Assembly: GCA_013399895.1 (NCBI GenBank)
Contig: VXBA01000883.1
Span: 680,880 to 744,879 of the forward strand
Direction: 5' to 3'
Length of the DNA: 64,000 nucleotides
Source: Serilophus lunatus
Lineage: Eukaryota; Chordata; Aves; Passeriformes; Eurylaimidae
The position numbers and the translations under genes are program-made. Position 1 is the stretch's first letter, and each line of letters starts with the position of its first letter. The notes below the pieces were generated by a model, which was not told where the DNA came from, made no database searches, and saw only the letters and a program-made list of their open reading frames with translations. Shown here piece by piece: positions 28,601-38,662 of this stretch.

Positions 28601-29449
28601 TACAATCCATGACAAAACCTTGTATTAAAAGTTAGCAATAATCTAACCTCTGTTGTCTTGTAAACTTAACATGTTTCTCAAAAAAAATATTGGAGTTGGA
28701 AGTATTGGAATAAACCTCCAAAGACTAAACTTTTTGGTTTTGTTTTTACATAAATGGATAGCTCTGTAAAGTCTCACAAATTAGCAAGCTTGTCATAACA
28801 CCTGGAATCAGCTGTGTGTGGCCTAACAGATTCCAAACAGGTTTCTGACACAATTTCTTCTTAGTGTCGCTACATTGTTATGTGCGGAGACTTTCCTCTC
28901 TTCCCCAAAGGAGGTGAACCAGTGTGATTTTCACAGCCTCACAGGGACTTCTGCCTGTATTCTGGACTCCTGCATCCCCACTAGCAGAGGGGATGCAATC
29001 CAGAGAAGTTTAGGACTCTTTTAAACTGCATAAAAACGTCCAGCATGGCAGAGCACCTAGCCCATAAAATTCAAAATAAAAACAGTAAATACAGCCAATA
29101 TTCTAAAGGACTTGAAAAGGACATTGAGAAAATGCAGATTGCTAGAGGCTATGAAACAATCTGCTGGTAACTATAACCTACAAGGTGTTCACATTTCTAT
29201 GCATACAAATGCGGGGTCTATTTTAAATCACCTCCTTTTACATATTGGTCCCACTACACAAAAAACACGAGTCTGGAGATTTCTCTAAAACAAAACTGGA
29301 AACAGTGACTTGGACAGTAAATAAGTTCTAGTTATTACTGTATAAAATAGAGACTTATGTTTAAGAAAGCCACGTTTTATGTAATGACCTTCTAATCTTG
29401 AAATGTAATCTCTCAGTCTCTGTGATAAACTTACATTAAAACACCTTCA

Positions 29450-29870
29450 CTTCTCCCAGTTTCAGCGGCTATTATTTAGAGAAAGGTAAATATGCTAAAG
29501 TCAATTGTCACGTTTTAAAGTAAAGCGTCTTGTATTGGTGGATATTTGTGTCACTGTCGATTAAAGCGGCTGTATGAGAACTGGCATCTTCACAGCGAGC
29601 GTTCTAAACGATATTTAGGTAGTTGGTGGTTTTGACCTCCAAGTCAATCCGTACGAGCTCGCTGTGCCCGTCTTTCCTTAGGGAACGAAGCCCCACCGTA
29701 CAATTCGCCCCAAATGATTTTACACCCTTGAATTCACACGGAAGGTGTCGTTCAGAGGAGGGGAGGGTGTGTAAAAACAACAACACAATAAAAAAAAAAA
29801 AAAAAAGGGCTCTGCTAAAGGCACCGCTGGAGACTCCACCGGACGGGGGGTAGGGAACATGCAAATGTAG
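29450..29870. promoter_or_regulatory. Candidate intronic regulatory block next to the USP7 promoter
   Basis: This stretch just inside intron 1 is non-repetitive apart from one poly-A run. It keeps many isolated CpGs (for example TCCGTACGAGCTCGCTGTG) in an otherwise AT-rich setting, and ends with a perfect octamer ATGCAAAT at 29859-29866, the classical POU/Oct site. CpG retention next to an island suggests an unmethylated promoter shoulder. A regulatory role is inferred only. Confidence 0.4.
29790..29806. repeat. Poly(A)17 homopolymer
   Basis: A 17-base A run near the 5' end of intron 1, flanked by CAACAACACAAT. It is a simple repeat with no associated element seen. Confidence 0.8.
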
Positions 29871-30504
29871 TGCCTCCTTTATGGAGCCAGCGCAACTGCA
29901 TGACGGTGCAGGATGCGGGCCGTGCAGGCGCTACACATGGCCAGCGCTGCCCGCCGACCCGCGCAGGCCCGGCCGGCAGCGGGTTCTGTAAATAACCCTC
30001 GGAGGGTTAATTAAAAATGGCGAGCAGCGTGGCTGCCTGCATACAATGAGCGGCCGGGCAGGGCAGGGCTGCAGCCCCCCGCCCGCCCCGCCACAGCCGC
30101 GTCCCCTTGGCCCGCCCGAGGCAAAACCCTCCCCCGGAATCGCCGCAACTACTTTGCCCGGACCCCCGTCCCCCCCCACACGCCCCGCGGGAGGCTCCGA
30201 GGGTCCGGGGCTCCTTTTCTAGCGGCGCTTCCCCCGCGCCCTCCCCCGGTGCGAATTCCTGCGGAGCCCCCCCGGCCCCGCACCGCAACTTTCCCCGCCG
30301 GGCAGCGCTCCCCGCGCCCCGGAGGTGCGGGCGGTGGGTGCCCCGGTGCCCAGGCTGGCAGGGGCGGCCCGGGCACAGCGTGTTCACCGCGGAGGGCGGC
30401 CCGGGAGCCCCGAGGGGACGCGGCGGCGGGGGAGCCCCGGGAGCGGGGCACAGGGGGCGACGGGGAAACTCTATCGCGGAGTTGAGGGCGCGGGCCCTGG
30501 CCGG

Positions 30505-30511
30505 CTTTTAC
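30505..30511 (-). other. USP7: 5' splice donor of USP7 intron 1
   Basis: The complement reads GTAAAAG directly after GAAG of exon 1. It is a weaker donor than GTAAGT but leaves the correct phase (one base of the Ala codon) for exon 2. Confidence 0.9.
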
Positions 30512-30596
30512 CTTCCATCTCCATGTCCTCGGGCTCGCTCAGCTGCTGCTCCCCGGGCTTCTGGTGCTGCTGCTGCTGTTGCTGATGGTGGTTCAT
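30512..30596 (-). CDS. USP7: USP7 coding exon 1 (start codon and residues 1-28)
   Basis: Minus-strand ATG at 30596-30594 opens MNHHQQQQQQHQ, then KPGEQQLSEPEDMEME. The exon ends on a single G (30512) before the donor GTAAAAG. That G joins CT of exon 2 to give Ala, reproducing the family sequence MEMEAGDTDDPP. The N-terminus is a low-complexity Gln/His stretch before the TRAF/MATH domain that binds P/AxxS peptides; none of the enzyme core is in this exon. The start is supported by the match to the conserved USP7 N-terminus and by an in-frame TAG upstream (complement of 30834-30836). The CAG/CAA run (six Gln, then His-Gln) is a repeat that could vary in length between species or alleles. It lies in the CpG island, and regulation is presumably constitutive. 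Confidence 0.97.
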
Positions 30597-30983
30597 GTCG
30601 GGCTGGGGCTGGGGCTCGGCGGCGGGCTGGGCCTTTCCCGCGGGGGGCTGCGGGCCTGTGTCGGGAGGGGAAGGGGCGGAGGAGNCCTGTGTCGGGAGGG
30701 GAGGGGGCGGAGGAGCGTCGGGGCCTCGGCAGCGGCCGGGACTGGGCGCCCGGCTCGGGGGGCTGCGGCGGGGCTCCGGCGGGCAGGGAGCGGGGCGCCG
30801 GCGGAGGCAGCGAGACGCGCACGTATTTGCTCGCTATTCGCCCAATCTCGGCGGCGGCACACGGTCGGGGGAAAGGGGCTGGGAGGAGGGACCGGCCGGG
30901 GGCGGCGGCTTCCCCGGGGGCCGGAGGGGAGGGGGCCGGGAGGGGGGGACGGGAGAGCCGGAGGCAGGGCCCGGCGGCGGCCG
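30597..30983 (-). promoter_or_regulatory. USP7: USP7 5' UTR and proximal promoter (interrupted by gap)
   Basis: A G/C-rich stretch upstream of the USP7 start codon and contiguous with it, running into the assembly gap at 30984. In the frame of the ATG there is a stop (complement of 30834-30836), so translation is not expected to begin further upstream in this transcript. It contains two near-identical 30-base copies flanking a single N. The exact transcription start cannot be placed from sequence. Confidence 0.65.
30655..30715. repeat. 31-base duplicated unit around a single N in the 5' UTR
   Basis: The unit beginning CCTGTGTCGGGAGGGG occurs at 30655-30684 and again at 30686-30715, with one G/A difference and a lone N (30685) exactly at the junction. 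It may be a real short tandem duplication. However, the N at the join and the same pattern at 22606-22607 suggest an unmerged contig overlap. Confidence 0.7.
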
Positions 30984-31317
30984 NNNNNNNNNNNNNNNNN
31001 NNNNNNNNNNNNNNNNNNNNNNNNNNNNNNNNNNNNNNNNNNNNNNNNNNNNNNNNNNNNNNNNNNNNNNNNNNNNNNNNNNNNNNNNNNNNNNNNNNNN
31101 NNNNNNNNNNNNNNNNNNNNNNNNNNNNNNNNNNNNNNNNNNNNNNNNNNNNNNNNNNNNNNNNNNNNNNNNNNNNNNNNNNNNNNNNNNNNNNNNNNNN
31201 NNNNNNNNNNNNNNNNNNNNNNNNNNNNNNNNNNNNNNNNNNNNNNNNNNNNNNNNNNNNNNNNNNNNNNNNNNNNNNNNNNNNNNNNNNNNNNNNNNNN
31301 NNNNNNNNNNNNNNNNN
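30984..31317. other. Assembly gap (334 N) in the CpG island
   Basis: An unbroken run of N. Both flanks are extremely G/C-rich, the class of sequence that short-read assemblies of bird genomes often lose. It probably contains the USP7 transcription start or core promoter. Open frames drawn through it are meaningless. Confidence 0.98.
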
Positions 31318-31612
31318 GCACAGCCCCGTGTACGCTCCAGCCGCGGGACCCGCCGGCCTCCCGTCGGGCCCCGTGGGCGCGTTTGGCCCTTGCGGCCGGG
31401 CCCGCGTGTGCGGGGCTGTGCGCGGGGCTCTGGGGCTGAGCTGGGCCCGCACCGTCCCCTGGCAGGGCATGGACGGGAGGATGAGGGACGTGTTTGTACG
31501 ATGTGCAGAAGGAGACGCATCAGCTGTAAACAAGACTGATCCTCGCCTGGATGCCGCTATTCTTCATGAGCCTGGTCTGGAGAATGGAGTCCCTCCCAGG
31601 GAGGAGACTTAC

Positions 31613-31754
31613 CTGTATTCCTGGAATGGACAGAGCAGGCAGGGATGCAGATTAATAAATAACGTCTGGCTGGTCCAGAGCAACGAATTAGAGAAGTGAA
31701 GGAAGCAGTTTCATAAAGATGAAAACGCCGTTGGAAGGCTGTGGAGAGTTCCAT
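31613..31754 (-). other. Candidate alternative USP7 first exon (unproven)
   Basis: On the minus strand, just upstream of the CpG island, a strong consensus donor ACAG|GTAAGT sits with its last exonic base at 31613. The 142 bases before it (31754 back to 31613) are open from an ATG: 47 codons plus one G. That phase (one leftover base) is what USP7 exon 2 needs (G + CT = Ala), so splicing onto exon 2 would stay in frame and replace the Gln-rich N-terminus. The peptide starts MELSTAFQRR and resembles nothing I know. The phase match has a one-in-three chance of being accidental. The exon could instead be noncoding, or the donor may be unused. Transcript evidence would decide. Confidence 0.35.
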
Positions 31755-34700
31755 TAAACAGTCCAGTGTTTACTTCAGAATCCTGGGAAACAGGCAGCAG
31801 GAAAGTCTCAGAAGGGAAGGACTCAGAATGTGCAAAACTGGGCCTCCTGACGGGATTGAAAATGTACCCAAGCAGACACTGCTGGTCTGACTGCAAGGGC
31901 GTAAACGAATGAAGAAATTATTTGTTCTCACAGTTTATAAAATGAGCAAATCAAAACCAATCTGAGGGACAAATGCAACCTGTCTGGGCTCCAGCTTCTC
32001 AACAGCACAGGAGTCTGCAGGGTTGGGCAGGAGAGGAAAATAATTTCTAAGTATGAAGCCCTGCCTTAAGAAGCAAATTCTAGTGCTAGAAAGAAGAAAA
32101 ATAAAGGAAGTTGAAGATATTGGTGGGAAGATCAGGTTTTAAAAACCATTAATTTGATAGTTTGCCTTCCAAAAAGTACATTCTGACTTTCCCTGTTCCT
32201 CTGAATTTTCAAAAGCTGTTTAAAGAAAAATTATTCACAAATCTGGAAATTATTTCTTATTATTGACCCAGGCAAAAGCATGACAAATGTGCCAAATTTT
32301 TGCAATATCTCAGCAAGAAAGGGGGATTAGGACAGAGGTTCAGACAGCAATGGATGCACATTTCTTTAGTTTCTTAATGTCCTAAACTGAGTTCCCCACT
32401 GCCAGTCTTTCCCTATAATTACCTCCCAAAACAATTGCTGTTTCCTAATGACTTCCATTCCAACCTCCTAAATCATACACAGGTTTAAACTCATCCCTCC
32501 ATCCTCCCTCCACAAGTGATCCCCCAATACAGGATGAACCAGTGTGTCACAACAAGAAGGTGGCTGCGGGTTATTGCCCGAATCCTCAGCCACAGACACT
32601 GAGCTTGTGGGCAAGGAACAGCTGAGGAAAACAATTGCACTACTCCTAAGAATGAGTCCCTATATTTAACCATAAGCTGGTGTTAGCATAAGCCTTAAAA
32701 ACATTCTTTTATAAACAAAAACATCTCTGAGCTTCAATTCATTTTAAAGTAGCTAATTTTCCCAAACTGTTGAACTTGCCTGCTGTTTTAAGGGAGCAGA
32801 AATCATGCAAAATGCATCTTTACAAATCATTTGCTGTGCAAAAGGTGGTATTGGAAGAGAGAGGCAGGAATTTTCCTGTTAGCTGCATGTGGGAACGATG
32901 TATCATCAGTTTGTGAAGGCAGCATGTTGCAATCCAGCGCTTGATTGTATATTCCTAACTTAAGCCAGCTTTATCTTTCAGAGTCCAACTACAATAGTGT
33001 CTGAAGTACCCTAAAAAGTTTTGAAAAGACATGTGAAAATGTACCATTTATATTAAATTCTCTTGAGAATTGATTCAAATATTTATATTTAAAAGGAATA
33101 TATTTTAAGTATGTGCATATAATAGTCTCAAGTGCCTTTCTGAAATAATTACATAGGCATTTTATACCATCAACCAATGATTGTAGCACTGTGATTTGAT
33201 TTTTTCTAGGCAGGAAATAGAAATCTTATTAATTGCTGAGCCTAAAGTGAAGTCCAGATCTTGACATATGCTAACACTTTATCCCAACTACATGAAGAAT
33301 ACTTATGCTGAATATTCCTGGCCCATTGCCACTCCCGCATGAAACTTTCTGCCATTCACTTTCCTCCAGTACAAGGCACAAAGGCTCTGTCCTTGGAAGG
33401 AAAGGAGGGTCACCTTTGTGTAACCGTCTGACCACATCATTGCTGCTAGCATTTCACCCAGCCTCTGCTCCAGCACTGATACCAAATCATGTACCCAGCT
33501 GCTCCATAATGCTTCCATAATGCCTTCTATTTTCTTATAAATCTGTTTCTGCACTGCACACCACATCCTTGACAGCCACATCCCCCTGTGACTCCCATAC
33601 ACTGGAGTTCTGATGGCAAATGCCTTGTGCAAGAACACTTGGGCAGATCCCAAATCCGAGATTAAAAAGAAATAAAATTATCACGAGTGGAACATGATGA
33701 ATACAGTCTATGTATCCATTCCATTCATTTTTGCCCTTCCTTTTCCACTCCTTCCTTTCATTTTTTTTACACCCACTAACCAAATCTTGTCTAAATTTAG
33801 GCCTCTGTCCTGACAACTAACCCAGTCCCTCTTGGCCTTTGTGTCCCCACAGAGCACTGAGGAATCTGGTGAAGCTGCACCTGGCCACAGGATTTCATCC
33901 TCCAGGTGCTGGTCATAGATCAGCAGGCAAACGAGGTCCCTCACTGTGTGCTCCAGGTCAACAAGGCTGTGGGACTGGCTGCAGCCTCCCTGCATTCCCT
34001 CCACATTAGTCATCGTAATGGGAGATGACGTTAAGGAGGTGCTATCATCTTTAAAATGCCATTGAAGAAATGGGCTTTATTTATTTTGTGAGGCTGACCT
34101 GCTCCCCAGCCTCCCTGAAATATAAAAATAAACCTAACTCAGGCTGTTTATTTTAAAACACTCACAAGCCAGTATTTGTGCGCCAGGCTGAGCCATCAGG
34201 AGCCAGAGTGATCCCCATGTCCCCCTGTGTTTCTGCTCTCCAGGTGAGAGATCCTGACTGTGGCAGAGCCAGGGAGGGTCCCCTGCCCTGCTGCTGCCCC
34301 GCACTGGGGTACCCCCATCTTCAGCAGTGCCTAATGGCCACTGCTTGGAAAACTAGGAGGGAACAGAAAACTGGGCTGAAGGAAAGGAGGGGGGTGCTCA
34401 GCCCATCCTCTGCCCTGTGGCAGAATGAGCCAGACCAGGCATGTTTCTGCCAGCCTGCTTATCTCCTCCCTGCTCCTCAGCTTGCTTCCCACTTGGCTCC
34501 ATTTGCTGCCCTGGCTTCAGCCTTAGAGATGTCCTCTCCTGGCCAATCTACACCTACTTCCAGCCCCACGGATGGTGCTCTCTCATGTGTGCAGGTGGCC
34601 ATGTCTGTAATTAAGAAAATGTATAGCCATTTGATGACAGAAGGGCAATTACACCAGCACACACCCTTAATACAGATGCACTAAACCAGCAGAACTGGGG

Positions 34701-37700
34701 TTGCTGCTTGTGCAGCTTACTCTGCTATGTTTGTAGATGAATATACTCATGCAGATGTGCCAGCAACGTGCTTCTTCAAGACACTGAGGATTTCCCTTTA
34801 ATCAAACAAACATTATCTGTTAAGGAGAGATATAAATCCTTACTCCATAATAATAAAAGGAGGTAAATCCATTGCAACTGAATACATGCCATAGTTCAAA
34901 GATTTACATGATTTAAGGTACATTTTGGAGCAGTTTTTCAAAGCCACATCTTTCATGCGACTTTCAGAAAGAAGACATCTATTGTCATAATTACTAGGAA
35001 AAAAAAAAGGGGGACTGATGAACTTTAATTTTTCACAATAGAACCAAGTCTGTTTTGCTGAAAACTTGAATGTTTACCCCTAAGATGGTAAGTGGTGGCT
35101 CAGTCTCTGTTTACCATCTTTGAAAAGGCTAATGATTCCCTTTTTTTGTCAAATTTTGCTGGACACTGTAAAGTATAAACTCAAGTGTTACCATGATAGA
35201 CATCCAAAGTAAAAAGGGAATGGAAGGTACTTTACAGGTCTATATTTCTCTGTACAACTCTATTTATTCAACTCAGGGTAGCAGTAAAAGTGGTGTCTCA
35301 CTCTTAGAAGAAGACAGAGGATGAAGCTGAAAAGCCCCAATGCAGTGAGAAATACTTGCAACAGCCCTTTTAAAATAAACTTGTTAGTAGTGGAAGTCTG
35401 AGATTTCCAGTAGGAAGATTGAACTTTCCATGCAGCACATGCTGTTCTGTTCAAATGCTTTGACTTGCAGAGGTTCTCAGTATGCTGGTAATGTGGTGTT
35501 GGAGTCAGTGGTGCATCTTTGCTGCAAGGGAGGTGAGGTGTGTAAGATCCCTGTGTTACAAACAGGCAGCAAGAGCTGAAGTGCCTTGTTGTGCAGCACA
35601 AGTGAGTTATGTGGTATTTTTTAGGAAAAATAATAGTTTGTATGTTCTGTCCATCCCTGTATCACACACCCAAACAAAGGTGGCACAGAGTACTGGGATG
35701 AAAATGAGGTGAATTCCTCAGGCTTGGCATAGGAATTGATCACCCTGCCACAAATTTTCCATTGTTTAGGTCTCTTGAATTTTAACAGCAAAGGCAAGGA
35801 TCACCTGGAATAGCATTTGGCCACTTTCCTCTTTAACTGAAGGGGATACCAAGGAATTTCTGTGCCCTTTGCCCAGAGAGTTGTTGAAAACAACCTGAAT
35901 AGAGACTTTCCAATAAAGGTACCATGCTGAGACTTAAGAGAGAGGTCTTCTGTTCCTGGCTTTGTCTTACCTGTGTCACACCTGTGACGTCCTCTACAAA
36001 GCACCAGATGGCTGATCCAGAAGAACACAGCACACATTTGAGTTGGCCTTTTTAACTAGAGGCATTAGTTGTGTGTTCATAAATGTATTTGTCTTCTTTG
36101 TCTGATCACAGGAAGGGGGCACAGAGAAGGGCAGGTATTGTCTCTGCTAAACAAAATTCTTCCTGATGTTGACTCAGTCTGCCAGGTGTTAGTGCTGCTA
36201 GGCAAACAAACTGTTAAGCAAACTATTATGTTCAAATGAAAATAAATATAAACCATAGCATGAAAAATCTAAGTACTTCAAAATTTGAGCCATTTCCTTT
36301 TCCCTGAGATCATCTCTCTTTGCCTGACTGCACATGAAATCCCCACCTGGATGCTAAGTTTTGCTTTTGTGCTCTGTGAAGCTGATGCCAGCCAAGGCAT
36401 TAAGCCTGAGACCTACTCTGCCATCTATCTCCAGCTATTGCCTTATTCCTCTTCCTTCTTCCTCAGAAGAAAAACCTGCCTCTAAAAATCCCTTCCTTCT
36501 TTCAGGAGTCCACATTAATGATGACCTCCTCTCTGATACTAGTTTTTCTTCACCCTGATCTTCATTTTATCCTGACAGTTTAACAAACTATGAAAGCAGG
36601 GCAGGGACCACATAAGCACAGGTGATGCCATGGCTACATCCAATCTGTATCTGTCATATTAGAATAATCTGTTGTATATTAGGGGCTAGATTTGATTTCT
36701 TTTCTAATATGTTATTTACAATCTGGCAGAGTTCAGTACAAATGTAGGAACTGATCCTGCAATTTGATCAGCCCCAGCAAACCCAATGAAGTCAGTGGAG
36801 TCTGCATGGATGGATCAGATTCCAGTATTGAAGATTATTCTTGTAAAATGATTCACATGCAAACCTCACATAACCTGTAGTCACAAAATTGCTAAATAAA
36901 CAAAGCAACTTGCATCTGCAGTTGGCATTTTTACTTCATATGAATGTCACAGCATTGGTTGAATTAACCCATTTTTCTCAAGTGTCAGAGAAAACGTCCA
37001 AGAGAGGGAATGACATAAAAGAAGTTAATAACAAACTTTTAAAAGATAAACTTGGGAAGATACACCTTTTGCTTTCAAGTGAATAAAACTAGGTCCTAGA
37101 AAACAGAACTCTCTATCCTTTTTAAATAAGAGCCCTGTGGTCCTGCAGGGAGTTCTGGACGGGCAGATACAAGAACCAATCCAGTGTCCTTCAGCATCTT
37201 GAGTTCTGATTTCAGCAAAATGAATAAAAGTATGTTTCCCCTTTTATTAATCAAAATTATGAAGCTTTGTTGTTCCTACAAGAAACTCCTGAATTGAAAG
37301 CGCTTTGGCTTTTGATAGAGAAGTGACTGCTGAATTTAGTGCAGAATAGGTTCTTTCCTAAGTATTATTAGGAATTTGAGTTCAGTGGGAAGAAGTAGTT
37401 TGATTAGAACTCCCTGCCCTCTGATTGTTCAGATATCAGCCCTATTGTTATCCTCCTGGTTTTCCTATGCTATCTGCCAGCCAGCGAATCTGGAGAGGTC
37501 AAAGTGCAAGCCAGCCAAAAGCCCAGGACAGAATAAAAAAAGTATCTTCTGCCTTTTGTCATAAGGCCCTTCAGAAACAAATGAGATTTTTTTCATTCCC
37601 TTCGAGATACTTTTCAGAGGCATCTGTGAACAGGAATGATTGCTACAGACATTTGAGCAGAAACTGGGAATTAATTGCTATGAAGCTGCTCCTGATGCAG

Positions 37701-38600
37701 GGTCTGAAGAGGAGGAGGAGGAGTTTCTCACCACGGCAATGCCAGGATTGTGTAGCATGTTGCAGAGAGGAGAAAAATACCAATTAGAGTAATAGAGAAA
37801 GCAGGGCTTGGAGCACAGAGATAAACATCTGGATGGCTCCTTGGGGCAATTACATTTGAAGACTTAAAAATAGGAAGGATTAATTTAACTGGGATTCTCA
37901 AATGGAACTGAAACTGGTGCAGTTGTTTGCTGGTGAAATCACATAATTGCACTTCTTCCTATTATCAGCAGCAGTTTATGTTCAGAGGAGTTTAGGAAGG
38001 TGGACTTTTAAAGAACATAGAAGGAGAAGTGACAATAGAGTGTGGGAGGCAAGATGAGAGCATGAATTATCATTTCCACAGTGGTGAAGTCAAAGCCAAA
38101 TGTGGCATCTGACTACCTTTATTTGTCTTCAATATTAGCAATGAATATTAATTGTATTTAATACAAACTGTTTTATTCTTTGAATAGGAAACTTAAACAT
38201 TCAGCTGATGCTAACACTGAGAGCAGGCTGCACTGCTTTGGCAGGCCCTGTTTTCTAGCAACCCCTCCTATGGCCACTGTAGTGAGAGTGAAGTGACCTT
38301 TCACTCAGGCTTCATTTTGGCTGAGCTTGATTTTTGGCAACAAGAAACCACTTAATGCTATTGAGAAAATTGGCATGGGGGAAGACAGGGCAGGGGGAGG
38401 AAAGAGAATTGTCAGTTACATTTTTCAGATTTGCTATGCACAGAAAACTCTAAAACTGATATTTTTTCAATGTATCCTCTGATCAGAATTAATTTCTTAG
38501 TCTGGGACCCTTAGGATAAGGTAATTTTCAATAACTATTTGGTTTGATCCTTGATGCCTGCAGTTGCTGCATTAAACAAAAAGCAGGATTCCTGTGACTC
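31755..38600. other. Intergenic sequence upstream of USP7, no gene supported
   Basis: AT-rich unique sequence on both strands after the CpG island ends. Open frames such as 34178-34684 plus (168 codons) and three overlapping minus-strand frames between 33303 and 34013 lack recognisable domains, splice context or codon-usage support. No tRNA, snRNA or full transposon was recognised. By synteny with human it should be the spacer between USP7 and C16orf72/HAPSTR1, which is inferred and not seen. Confidence 0.6.
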
Positions 38601-38620
38601 CTACACTCTTTCCACAAAGC

Positions 38621-38662
38621 ACATATATATGCATATGTATATGTCTATGTATTTATACATAT
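38621..38662. repeat. AT-rich TATATG/CATATG low-complexity stretch
   Basis: An imperfect alternation of TATATG, CATATG and TATGT words of about 40 bases. It is a degenerate purine-pyrimidine microsatellite with no element attached. Confidence 0.6.

Larger units (their letters stand above)
1812..30511 (-). other. USP7: USP7 intron 1 (about 28.7 kb)
   Basis: The intron runs from the GTAAAAG donor after exon 1 (complement of 30505-30511) to the CTTAG acceptor before exon 2. A long first intron is also usual for mammalian USP7. Most of it is AT-rich unique sequence, with A/T homopolymers at 5250-5266, 5540-5555, 22581-22600 and 29790-29806, GC-rich patches near 2.77-2.96 kb and 12.8-13.0 kb, and a CpG-containing block near the promoter (29.45-29.87 kb). 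I see no further coding exon on either strand. The longest open frames (186 codons at 24082-24642 plus; 129 codons at 13456-13845 minus; 122 codons at 6990-7358 minus) have no domain, no flanking splice logic and no known relative that I recognise. No complete retroelement was found. Confidence 0.85.
29880..31560. promoter_or_regulatory. USP7: CpG island spanning the USP7 promoter and first exon
   Basis: About 1.7 kb with very high G+C and abundant CpG, set between AT-rich intron on the left and AT-rich intergenic sequence on the right. It covers the start of intron 1, coding exon 1, the 5' UTR and a 334-base assembly gap. Visible words include AAAATGGCG (30014-30022, YY1-like), GC boxes such as GGGGCGG in the 5' UTR, and CCAAT at 30842-30846 on the plus strand. 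No TATA box is seen. This is the usual architecture of a broadly expressed housekeeping promoter, which fits USP7. The transcription start itself is probably in or near the gap. Confidence 0.85.

Noticed and set aside
30107..31699. 530-codon plus-strand open frame across the CpG island, and a 341-codon minus-strand frame (30508-31533)
   Set aside because: Both pass through 334 Ns and owe their length to G/C-rich, stop-poor sequence. The minus frame is not the USP7 frame, and neither product looks like a protein.
34178..34684. 168-codon plus frame in the intergenic region
   Set aside because: No recognisable product; Ser/Pro/Ala/Leu-rich composition typical of chance frames in moderately GC-rich DNA.
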